17,701 nt of DNA, from positions 1 through 17,701 of the forward strand of contig JAOXYB010019893.1 of the NCBI GenBank assembly GCA_028565635.1, given 5' to 3'. Position 1 is the first letter of the stretch. Every line of letters begins with the position of its first letter. The translations under genes and the position numbers were made by a program. Below are positions 1 through 11,000 of this stretch, in pieces. The notes beneath the pieces were generated by a model. The model saw nothing but the letters and a program-made list of their open reading frames with translations. It searched no databases and had not been told where the DNA came from. This DNA comes from Phoronis ovalis (taxonomy: Eukaryota; Phoronida; Phoronidae).

Positions 1-1744
1 TGTACAATTCAAGAATGATTAGCTAGCTGTGTGAAAAGATGCCTATCTAATCTTGAGAGGTAATTAGTAAAATGCATATGAATGGCAATTACGTTGACCA
101 TGGTGAGTCACTGCCATTGACTATCCGAATAACTACCATCATTGATATAATGTACATATGCTAGGTCCACAATGTGAGTACTGATAGATATGTAATGAAT
201 AGTAATTCTATAGTGGTGCATTCAAACAGTAACACTGAGTATTAAGATAATTGCGATTCCTGCATTTGAGATGCATCATCCAGGGCTGTTATTGTTTAAC
301 TGTATTCGCAATGTTTGTTGAGGTGGTTTTGATGTAATATTAGTAATAAATAGTATGAACATTGGTCATCTCTAATTGGTACTTATCTTGAAACTATCTG
401 TGTACAGGAGAGCATTTTCTGAGCTGTTTTTGCTATTTAGTTGTCAGAATCAACCAAAATTGAAAATGCATATTTTTTATGGTGTATCAGTACATGGCTT
501 TTACAGTTTATAAATAAAATAAGTTGTAAAATAAAACAACAAAATTTTATAATCTTTTTTAAGGATATTTTTGCATCTTTGTAAGAATGCGATATAATCA
601 GTAATTGTTTTTCAGGATATGTATTGTAAATATATATGCTTTTTGCTTAGGAAACAGCAAGCTATATATATTTTTTTCTGAAATGATTTCTGTTACACAT
701 GGCCGCAATAGATATAAAGTTGTGAGGAAGAGAAACATGAAACCAATTCTAGTAAAAATTCCAGGGTTATTGTCATTTGATGTAGTAATTAAAACAAATG
801 AGTAAGGCCGTAATTACCTAAGTCATGACTCATGAAGTATCAATTAAAATCACAATGCAAGTATCATTTTACAATAAATCTTCAAATTCCTGGCTGTTAT
901 CATAACCCTACAATTTTGTTCATCGATTTATGCAAAGAAAATCTATATTCCCTTGTGGGAGTCATGAAGCTAGAACTGGTTTATATGCAAGGTGTACCGA
1001 AGAATTCTTTGCTCTAATTGCTCTGCTGGCCTGATAAATGACTATGCTGCCATGTAGCGATATCCCGATATGCAGTTAATAAATTGAATTCATTACACGA
1101 ATTGCAATCAGTGTGCTCTTTATAGAAACATTTGCATATGTTTTGCATGATTGTTTGGCATATGAACTAGTTCTCACTGGAAATGTTATCATTATCGACC
1201 CAGATGAGCATCATAACAATTGAACGGTGAAGCAAAATCCCAAATTATTATAATGGTCATTCATTACTGGTCAGTGTCCTTTTGTAACGTTTAATTAGTG
1301 CTAAATGTGTTAAAACTTGTAAAACATTCTGTCTGTAAATATAATCATAACATGATAACTTTATTTTACAGAATTACTGAGTAGAAAGCGTCATATCTGA
1401 AATACAGTTTTTTAGAAATATTTCAGGGTGAACGTTTATAGGCATTTATATGAAAAAAGTAAATATGTTTCTATTTTTCCTTCAGTGTATGGACCATGTG
1501 CTAATTTTATTTATTTTTTTTTTTTTGAAAAAATTTCAAAACTAAATATAGATTTAGAGACCAGCAGATGATTACAACAGACATGTTTATACAGGTGTAT
1601 ATATAAAGTACAGTTGTTAATATCAGAATAGTAAATATTACATCACTGTTAGATGCACTTCCCTTTCCACTGAGTAAAAATTGTTCTATTGTAACAGTTC
1701 TAATTCTGCACCCAAGGCAGCAGGAAACTTCAACAATAAACAGT

Positions 1745-1807
1745 AAAACAGTTTATAGAAATACAAAAACAGTTTATAGAAATACTAAAACAGTTTATAG
1801 AAATACT
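1745..1807. repeat. Tandem repeat, 3 x 21 bp
   Basis: Three head-to-tail copies of a 21-bp unit with core CAGTTTATAGAAATAC start at 1745, 1766 and 1787. They are near-identical; the first copy differs at its last base (A for T). This is a young minisatellite in non-coding DNA with no visible function. Confidence 0.9.
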
Positions 1808-2980
1808 AATTTTTTTGTAATAAATAAATAAACAAACAGAACAAAAGCGAGACTCACTTACTGTTCATTCTGCACTTAATGATCTAAGGAAAATATTTTA
1901 GTCAGTGCCTTATATAGAAAATCAGCCACCGTGGAAGTTTTATAATGATTAACATGAATGAATCAGCTAGCCACTGATTATCTATTAGAATAAAAAATGT
2001 TACTTGAAATATTTGGTATGATGATATTAGGAATGCTAAAATAGAAGGTTGTTGCTTATTTTTTCCGAAATTTATTATTTTTAACTTGTACGGCATCTTT
2101 TTTTATAATTTATAGTTTTTGAATGAGGGTGTATTTACTTTTGGTTCCAGGTGATATGCGTTCAAATGTGTTTGTTTTTATGTTAAGCAAACATGAAAAT
2201 ATTTGTTTTCCCCCCCATTCTTCAACTTTTCTAAATTTATTAAAGTAATTTTTCTGAAATGCACAGGATGAGTATATTTAGTATCTTATTTTAGAACATT
2301 TTGTATTTTATTCCAAGCAAAATATCTTTATGCATTAAATTTTTTGGCCTTAATTTTTTTCGAACCCAAAATATATAAGATTTGACACATTTTTATGAAT
2401 AATAAATTTTGAAAAAGTGTAAATTAATATGCATATCTTTGATATTTATTATAAAGTTTCAAATGCTAAATGTATGTGTCATGGACCTCATGTCTATTAT
2501 TGGTCAGATGTTCATATATTTTTATAGCCTAGCTTACTTCGATGTGGGGGTGTGAATTCAAAAGAACAGGTTTTCAGCTTGCATTGTAGTATATAGTAGA
2601 TTTTATGTTTGTTTTGTTGCTTATCATCAAATAAGCCACTTAATGTAAATACTCTTTAAATTTGCAATAATGTTCTATGGATTTTAGAAGTTAGGTAAAT
2701 TTCATAACTCAACATATCATATTAAAACTGTTGTTATTAACGTCCAGCTCGGGTAATGCAATCCCTAAGCACTAACTTTCCACTGCCTAATAAAAAGTGA
2801 CAGTACTTGCATAAAAATTTGATCTAAATTTGTCCGTCAGTACTAATGCGAAGATGGACAGCAATAGGATCATTTCTGTTATTCTCCAGCCTCGTCCTCT
2901 AAGGAATCTTGTGAGATACAATATTTAGGAGTTGGCCTAGCAATCAGTGCCACATATTTTTTTTCCAAAAAATAATTATA

Positions 2981-3046
2981 TTTATTAACTAATTAATGTT
3001 ACTTTATTAACTAATTAATGTTAATTTATTAACTAATTAATGTTAC
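2981..3046. repeat. Tandem repeat, 3 x 22 bp with TAATTA cores
   Basis: Three copies of a 22-bp unit run at 2981-3002, 3003-3024 and 3025-3046, differing only in the last base of the middle copy. Each contains TTAACTAATTAATG, with a homeodomain-type TAATTA core. The unit 2/3 junction reads GTTAATTTATTAAC, an inverted GTTAAT/ATTAAC pair like an HNF1 half-site pair but with 2-bp instead of 1-bp spacing. It lies about 1 kb before the candidate first exon. The repeat is certain; any regulatory role is a guess. Confidence 0.9.
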
Positions 3047-3840
3047 TTTCCAAATTTAAAGAGGATTGATGAAGGAGTATTTGTTAAGTTATTGTACTTT
3101 TGTATTGAAGTAGAATAAATAAAGCGCCATGCATGAAATAAAGTATTGACTGCCGCTCTAGCCATTATAAACCTAAACTGTAATTAAAAAGGGTCGTTAC
3201 CAACCTGGTACTACCGCCCATGTTTCATATTGTCCTTACGGTATATTACATGCGGTTTTTAAAAATAAATGTGGCGTAATGTTTGAATTATTGTATAAAA
3301 CAAAGGTGTCCTTAAAAAGGATGTATTGTAATAACTGTATTGTGTATCCAATTATTTGTAATATTTAAACCAGGGGTTGTTGTTCTGTTCAAATTTATGG
3401 AGGTATTAATTGTTTAAGGAAATAATGTATTCATAATATTTAGTCATATTTTGTGAAAGTCAAGTGATAACTTATCACATGGTTCTACCTGGTGCCCAAA
3501 TGCTGCATGATTCATCCTGTAGTTCCGTGTTTAAACCAGTAACTAACTGGTTACTTTTGTTGGTAAACAGGTGACTAATAAGATTTGCCCCTGGGACTGA
3601 AAAGTTGACTTTTGCATACTTGTACAAATAAGAGGTGAACTAAATGTTTAATTTAAATTTTGTTAAGTTTGATTATGCGCAAAACCATAAAATTAATAAC
3701 GTAAAATGTTACGCTAAATGTAAACAATATTCTTAATTTTACTGCATTGATAATTGTTTAAATTAATCTTTGTCAAAAAAATTTGCCTTTGTCAACATCA
3801 CAGGTAATACTTTTTGATACATAAACAAAAATTTGTATTG

Positions 3841-4016
3841 TTTACATGTGTCGAGTTCAAGATCTGTAGCTTACAACCTACCACCCCTTGTATGAGTCAT
3901 AGACTAGACCATGTGATGATATCATCTGTGTATGGTCATACTGCTTAGTTTACATAGTGGAGAACTCCCAATTCAGTCTGTTGAACTGTGTTCTCATAAT
4001 ATAGCAGTGCTTTGCC
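3841..4016 (+). promoter_or_regulatory. Candidate promoter and 5'UTR of the short phosphatase isoform
   Basis: The DNA directly before the candidate first exon holds a perfect AP-1 site TGAGTCA (3893-3899) and a nested palindrome: GACCAT/ATGGTC at 3907-3912 and 3932-3937, flanking the perfect 12-mer GATGATATCATC at 3915-3926. An initiator-like TCAGTC follows at 3973-3978, which would put a start site near 3975 and the AP-1 site about 80 bp before it. There is no TATA box at the matching distance. A TAG in frame lies five codons before the ATG, so translation does not run in from upstream. Alternatively the TAG at 3-4 kb could be a 3' splice site (ATATAG|CAG) of a non-first exon. Motifs are seen; promoter activity is inferred. 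Confidence 0.4.
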
Positions 4017-4083
4017 ATGCTGACGGAATCTATAAGGCCTTTAAAAAGGTCCAAATTGGATATAAGACGAGGACGCAGAAAAG
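4017..4083 (+). CDS. DUSP8/16: Candidate alternative first exon: basic N-terminus with MAPK docking-type motif
   Basis: ATG at 4017 has G at -3 (GCCATGC) and an in-frame TAG at -15. Twenty-two codons run to a strong donor AAAAG|GTAAAG and leave one base over. The next firm exon begins with GT GGA, needing exactly one base, so the junction codon becomes GGT (Gly23). The peptide is strongly basic: RPLKRSKLDI at 7-16 followed by RRGRRK at 17-22. KRSKLDI fits the generic MAPK D-site pattern (basic pair, short spacer, hydrophobic-x-hydrophobic), and the whole could also act as a nuclear localisation signal. No transcript evidence is available here. A chance ORF of 22 codons with a good donor is possible, hence the moderate confidence. 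Confidence 0.55.
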
Positions 4084-7000
4084 GTAAAGTTAATTTAACT
4101 TTTTTTCTATATGCTACCAGTCTTTCTTTCTTTTGTGGTATTGTGTGTAGCAGACGACTTGGAACAGCATATTAAAGTGAAGTGAATAAGTAGCAAACTA
4201 GAAAAAAAAACACTGCTATAAAGGTACAATAACTTTTTCTTATCAAAGTATGAAGGTAATATTAATTTGCATATTTTTCTCCTGGCTATTTTGGTTGCAA
4301 TGTTTGATGAGTATATGAGTCAGTATTCAGATATGTTTGTTGGCTCACACCTGTAGTAGTCTTCAAAAGGTCAAAATTAGTGTGGAGCAAATAGACAGCT
4401 AATAATCTTAAATATGCCTGAACTGGAAATTATTTGTTTATATGTCAGATTTCCTGAAAAATGTGTTCCTATTATGTAGGTTAGCAGGCTTATGTATTTG
4501 TTATTAAATCCATTCATCTCGGTATTTGCTATTAGGTGATGCTGCATGGATTCAGTGCTGCAAACTCGTTGATTGCATCTCAGGGATTACTTGGTCAGTG
4601 CTCTTGATTATCGCATACAGTCATTTTTCATATATCTAAATTGAGGTGTGTCACCTGGATTATAAAAATGGTATAGGTGACTGAAAAATGATTGTATATG
4701 ATAATCGGTGGTTGTCAGGCAACTCTGTTTTAGGATGCCTTATTTAAACTACCATAACCGAAAAGGTGACAACATTGCAGAAATGATCCTCAGTACTTAG
4801 GTGACCATGATTTGTTGATGTTAAAATTAAGCATTAGTCATATCTGATAACATTTAATGTTGATAATGTCTTGCTATGTCATCATTAATTATAAAGTTTA
4901 AGATTTTACTAAATAAGGGTGCATTGGTCTTTAGTGATGTGTAACAGGTTTTTTTGTTGATATATTGCTTTTAAAGTACACTTACAATTTGACGCATAAG
5001 TATGAACCAATTAGCTTCGGAAGCCCAAAATAGTTGGTCCAGTTTTCTGTTCTTACAAGTATCGCCAAAATTTAAAAAACGCTATTAAGTACAGCAGCCC
5101 TGATTTATCAAGTGCTTCTCAGATTTAGCTGTATCATTAGCCAATATTAAAAAAAAAAACTCCTTAACTTTAAAACTCCTTATTACTGAGTGGTGAGTCA
5201 GCCCATGTGTCCTGTTTAGTTGTAATTTACTCTGACACTATGTAAATAAAAATACCAGAGGTCAAAAGACTAGAAATGTAATCAAAACACACAACAGACA
5301 GGTGAGTCTCAAATTAGTATAGTAACTTCTTTGTCTTGTAATTATAAATAAACTGTGGCTTATCACTAGACGGAATCTTTTGTATTATATACGACACTAC
5401 TTTAAAAAATTTATGCTAATTTTCACTGAACTTTGTTAAAGATGACTCATTTGATGTAGTATTTAATTTAACTTTTGCCTATGGCTAGGTTTTTTTGCAA
5501 TGATAAAGTATATTCTATTGTTTTGGAAACGCAAGAAATGGCATTTTAAAGTGATTTGACAGAAAATAGGGTGTTATGCAAGTTGTATGTAATTTTATCC
5601 ATGGTGCTTGATAATTAGACAGGATAAACATTATTGAGGAATGATCTCATAGTCTAAAAATTAAGGTTCTATCTAACAAGAATTAAAAAAATAAAGGATG
5701 TTATGTTTTCCTGCCATTTAATTGCTCAAATATTATTCTCTATGATACAGATAAGGACTGTTTAGTTTTATGAAACAACAAGTAATTTCACTAGTTCCTT
5801 ATCTTTATTGTGTTGTTGCTCAGCACTTTCAGTTTGTCCGAATTTGGCAAAAAAAATAATTTCTTTAAGTGTAAGACATGAATGGTATCATTTTCTCTAC
5901 AAATATATGTTCATTGTTTTAGCCCTTGGATTTAATTATGAATAGACAGACAATGAAATTTTTTAAAAAGTTGATAATTTCAAGCCTAAAGCCATTGAAT
6001 AGTAAGAAAATGAGCACCTTTGTTAATGATAATTATTCATATTAAAATTTTAAGTATCGCTTTCATGTAGACACGTCTTTATCTTTTATGACAAAGATTT
6101 TTGGGATTTTTCACTTGTTACAAATGGAATTTATATCTGCCTTATCTATCTGAACAATGGAGATGTTATGATGTCAATGAATATGAATATCATCTTGAAA
6201 ATACAAGTGGTATAGTTGACATTCCACAAGGTGCATTATAACCAGGATATCCCTGCCAGGGACTACTTGTACAAAGTCTGATTGGTCACGAAATATGATT
6301 TATTGTTGAAATTTTACTACATGCATCCAAACATGTATAAGGATATATAAGACTGATTTTACAAGGGTCTCCCTGTATACCTACAAAACTGATGTTGTAT
6401 CCCCTTAATATATTGCACAACTTACCACAAGTTTGAACTCTTTTCCTCTGCTCGAACAGTTTAATCCAATGCAGTGAGTAGTTGTTGCGTACATGTTGGT
6501 ATGACGTACAAGAAAACTTGTGTGCAATATCTGTTTTGTATCCCTATGAACCGTTAGAATATGAGGTACAAAGAAGCAACAAATTCTTGTTGTGGATTGG
6601 CAACTAATGACTTGGGCTGATAAAATAATACTGTAATGGAACATTTTCTAACAGCAAGGGTTGATTCACTAATCCAGCCCAAAATCTGACGCTATTAAAG
6701 TACGGGGGATGTGTAGGACCAGATTTCCCGATACTTCTGCTCTGTATATATAGTTCATCGATAGCTATACAGTTCAGTGCACTCGTAGTTCAGCGACATT
6801 GGTCTCTGTAGATAAATCAAGTAGGCACTCATAATTTATCAATCTCAAATTTAACAGGGTAGTAAATTGCATCTATATTTGGATGATCGCTCATAATACA
6901 TTGACCATTACGTGTGTATGCAAGATTGATCGCTTTTTTCACGTAATAATTTATCTCGTTTATCTATTTCTTACTTTGGCTATCACACTTATGACAGGGG

Positions 7001-8054
7001 TATTGAGAAAATAGGATTTATGAGAAGAGAAGGTGGTTGTGTTTGTTTTTTTTCATTCGCCTTTCAATTCGACACCCAACCCACATGTTACTGTGCTCAA
7101 TGTTTCTAGCAAAGTTTTAGACTTGCAGTATTTGTAGTAAACAGCTTTCTTGTATTTCTTAGGTGAGATATTGAATATCTGTATAATTATTCCATATCTG
7201 TATAATTATTCCATATCATGTCAAACTGTTTGATGTGCTAAAGTTAATATTGTATGTGATCGTTATGTCAGTTTTAATGGATTATCTAAGTAGTTCAACA
7301 AGCCACTTTCCAAGATGAAATAAAATCCATCAAGCAAATTATATAGAACGTTTTAATTCATTTTAATGATAACTGTATACATGAATTTTAATGAGTTGAG
7401 TCATCATATAACTTGAGGATATTTTATGTCGTATAAAATATGAATTAAAATGTTGAAAAATCAATATTTGTGAGACTTAATTGAAGAAAATGTTGCTATG
7501 CAGTATATTTTTGAGTGTCTGGTATTCTTGATTCTCTTAAGTAGTTCCTTGTCAACAAAATATAATTTAGGAACTGAATAACAAAATTGTCCAATAACAC
7601 TGTAGAATTTCACCTACTGTGTCCAAATTGTAACTGAGGAATCTAGCTTCTGATGTAACCAGTTTATTGCGGACAAGTTTATGTTCTTTGGTCATGGTTA
7701 CTACTGATAATGAACATTTGTAACTAAATGCCATCTCCTGATCAAGGTATATCGAGTTTTTTTTTGTATATAAATTTATCAAATATCGAGACTGTAGGCA
7801 GAATGCTATACACCGTGGTATATTTTGTTGGGATTACTATTGAAATGAGCTTCTGTAATTTCCAACTGCTTTCACTTTGCACACTGCAATTTGATTCAAT
7901 TAATTCACCTGCAAATACTGGCAGAGGAAGTTTATTTTTTCTGTGAATATGCCTGTTGCATTTTTTTCACCTGTGTATTATGAGTCAGTTCTTTGGCGCC
8001 AGAAATCTACACTGTTTCTATATCTCGTTAATGTAGCGAGTTTCCTCTGTGCTT

Positions 8055-8092
<38 letters not shown>

Positions 8093-11000
8093 ATTTCCTA
8101 TCTTTTCTTTGCAGTCGGTTAGTTTACGTTTTGTAGGCATTCTAAATTTTCACCTATATGTAAAAAATCAATATATAGATAATTCTTAAAAAATGTTCTG
8201 CACCTTTTAACAAAAATAATTTTAAGTTTTATTTATCCACAAAATTTCGTTACTGTTTCAACTGTCTATAGCTATGTTAGCGCCAGGTAGTGTGACCCAA
8301 TATTTGGATATGGTCTGCTACCTAACGAGAGCTAATCATGGATAGATTCATTAGTTATAGAAGATGAGTTTGGCGCCAAGTCTAATTAGTGAGAATCAGT
8401 CAGTCAGCAAGGTTTAAAAACACACCTGAAGCAACTACTGTTTTATATCTGTTTTAACTATATAATCTTTGGTGGAGATTCAAACATTTCGAAAAAAATT
8501 GGGCAAGTTTCTGAGTTTGCTTGATAGTGAACCATTGGTTCTGGGAAGCTTTGTAATTCAGAGGCAAGATAAGTTTCTAAACTGTGATCTGAAGCTGATC
8601 CAAGATTTTCTGAAGGATGTTATATAGTTCTTTTGGAAATTAGAGGAGGACAGTTGTTTTGGCCAGAAATTTGTTTCCCTACCAGTTAAGTATTTGCGGC
8701 AGATACTGGGTAAAAGGGTTGGGTTACATGCAGCAATTGTGTCTTGGGATTTCTTTTGCAACTGCCCATCAGTAAGCCGAATTATTAAAGTGACGATTTT
8801 TGATTAATATTTATTTAAGGTGGAGGCCATAAATTTTATTGCATTGTTTTTTTTTGTCAAATGTTTTTTATTTATTGAGTTCAGGATCGTGCTTAGAGTG
8901 GTGACATCACTTTCAACATTTGTTAGTTTTAAATTAATAATACATTAATATTTCCTAATTGGTGACTGAATGAATATGATACATGGCGCCAGACCTAATT
9001 TCTTGTTTTGTAGGTGACCGTAATATCTGTATTGTAGTATATTCCCTGTTGAATTCTGTACTTTACAGTAAAATTAGAAATTTTGCCTTACGATATGCTT
9101 TAAAAAAATACACTTTTACTTTAAAACATAAAAAAGAATGACATTTGGGAAATTCTTGGTTATTTGTAGGATTATGATGAGACCACATTAGAATTAAACT
9201 TTCACGGAAGTGATCATATTATTCACCAACTAGCACAGACCACAAATCTGGGAATTATATTATAATTCTTCTACACTGGCTATATTTGGTTTTAATACTA
9301 ATTAGGCAAATTACACCATCACACCATACATTCATAACAGGAAAAACCCCAAGTTGACACTCCCTCTAAGAGAAGGATGTCATCATATTCATGGCAATAT
9401 GTGCTTGTAAAAGTACATGTGCACAGTAAATAACTTGTTTCTTTGGTATGGGAAAATATGTGAAGAGTAAAATTTATGATATTATTTAATAGCTTATTTT
9501 TGCCACTCCTTAGCTGGAGTTGACATCATTGATATTGAAAAATAATTGTTGGGTGTTATTGACTTCTGCATTAAAAGTTAATGAACTAAAAGTGGGTGGG
9601 CAGTTTTTTCTGCTGATTAATTGTAGAAGTTAATTAATGGCAGGAGTTCTGCAGCATTTGTTGCTTCTGATCGAATACCATTCACAGTTCATTACAATCT
9701 ATCTCTACATTTTATGGTACAAAGCTATGAATGTGTCCTACTACAGAATAAGGCAGTTAAGCTACTTAAAATCACATTGCATGAGTGTTGTAGGTGCCAA
9801 ATATATTAACGTCCACATTATCAGTACCAGTCATGGAGAAAGGAAGCTTTCTAGGGTATGAACACATCAGATGTTTCAAAAATTGTAGGGATGAAAATAC
9901 ACTTGCAGGTCACTAAAAATCACGGAAAAATCAATTTATACATTACTTATATTTTTGTATGGACATTATCAGGTTTTAGAAAGGTTTATTGTTTCATTAT
10001 AACTGTGGTAAAAGGGAAAAAAGTTTGAAAGCAAATGATTAACAATGTACCAACTGTATCTCATATTAATATAGTTATGGCAACAACTTCATAATGTTTG
10101 TCTCTGTTTTTAGGTGGATTTCTTGGTTTTCAAGCGAGTCATCCGTCTTTGTGTCAGAATAAAAATCTAGAGAATCCAACGTCCATTACTCTGACATCTG
10201 TGTCACAGCCATGTTTACCTGTGAGCAGTGAAGGGCCAACAAAGATTTTACCATTCATGTTTCTGGGATCACAACAAGATGCTTTCAATCAGGAGACGGC
10301 AGAGGTAAACATTAGAAATTATTCCTTGGACATGTATTAGTCCAAACAGATAAAGATGGAAGTATTATAAAAATGCTGTAAGGTTAACTGTGGGTGGCCT
10401 CAAGAGCTGTTACTATAAAGTTTTGGGACAAGCCTCAGTAATCATCGATCACTGTTAATATAAAGCCTTATATAAAGGGATGATCTGGTCGAGTTTGAGC
10501 CGAGAGATTACCATCAGGTTAATGTGGCATCTCCTTGAAAGCAAAAGATGGAATCATTTCATATTAATCTTCAAAACATCTGTACCAGAAGAGTGAAATT
10601 TTGTAATGTATGCGGCTAATAAATGTTAAACTGATGGATAAAGATTCCGTCCCTCCAGATATTTAATATAAAATAACATTTCATGTTTCAACTTATTACA
10701 GGTCAATGGTATAACATATGTTCTAAATGTGAGTTTAACGTCGCCAAAACCAGCTTTTATTAAAGATAGCCATTTTCTACGCATTCCCGTTAACGACAAC
10801 TACTGTGCGAAACTGCTGCCATATTTTCTAGAAGCATTCCAGTTCTTAGGTAAGAAAACTTTTATTTTAGAACGTATGAAATCATGTTGGTGCAGCGTGA
10901 AATGAATTAAAAATCCTCTCACAAATTACTTATTTAGAAAAGACTTAACCTTTGAAAAGAATCCGTCTCTGTTGAATTTATCCTTTAAAATGTCAAATTA

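Larger units (their letters stand above)
1..3840. other. Non-coding upstream DNA, no gene recognised
   Basis: This stretch is very A+T-rich, with stops in all frames. The longest open stretches are about 60 codons (605-805, 832-1017 plus; 1902-2096 minus), with low-complexity translations resembling no family I know. No rhodanese-type exon, RNA gene or transposase was recognised. It holds a T run (1514-1526), two small tandem arrays (1745-1807, 2981-3046), a small inverted repeat AACCAGT/ACTGGTT (3534-3552) and AP-1 consensus sites at 104-110 and 826-832. It is either the 5' flank of the phosphatase gene or, if a longer isoform starts further left, part of an intron. The sequence alone cannot separate these. 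Confidence 0.6.
4084..10113 (+). other. Intron 1, about 6 kb, non-coding
   Basis: It starts GTAAAG and ends TTTTTAG. It contains AP-1 consensus sites at 4316-4322, 5194-5200, 5443-5449, 7397-7403 and 7981-7987; a 19-bp duplication (7175-7217); a TA microsatellite (8059-8089); a TATA/initiator pair (6745-6779); four GCGCC sites between 7992 and 8990; and a coding-like relic (8466-8807). No further exon of the phosphatase was found; in particular no rhodanese-like coding stretch ends in the required phase. Inverted repeats such as 7351-7361/7440-7450 and 6410-6419/6521-6530 are short and AT-rich. The rest shows nothing. Confidence 0.6.

Noticed and set aside
1745-3046. Short repeats considered as a CRISPR-like array
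   Set aside because: The copies are directly adjacent with no unique spacers, in a eukaryotic genome; they are ordinary minisatellites.
6405-6644. Minus-strand open frame of 79 codons with short inverted repeats (6410-6419/6521-6530)
   Set aside because: Length is within chance for a patch of higher G+C; Cys/His spacing forms no known motif and the inverted repeat is only 10 bp.
9637-9861. ATG open frame of 74 codons in intron 1, ending near a donor-like AGG|GTATGA
   Set aside because: No recognisable domain and no acceptor partner; the ending does not fit the phosphatase frame. Kept as a possible but unsupported relic.
1-10113. Search for the missing rhodanese exons of the phosphatase
   Set aside because: No stop-free stretch with a rhodanese-like DSR/EY or VVxYD pattern and a phase-1 donor was found; they are probably left of the window. 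A profile search of all frames would decide.
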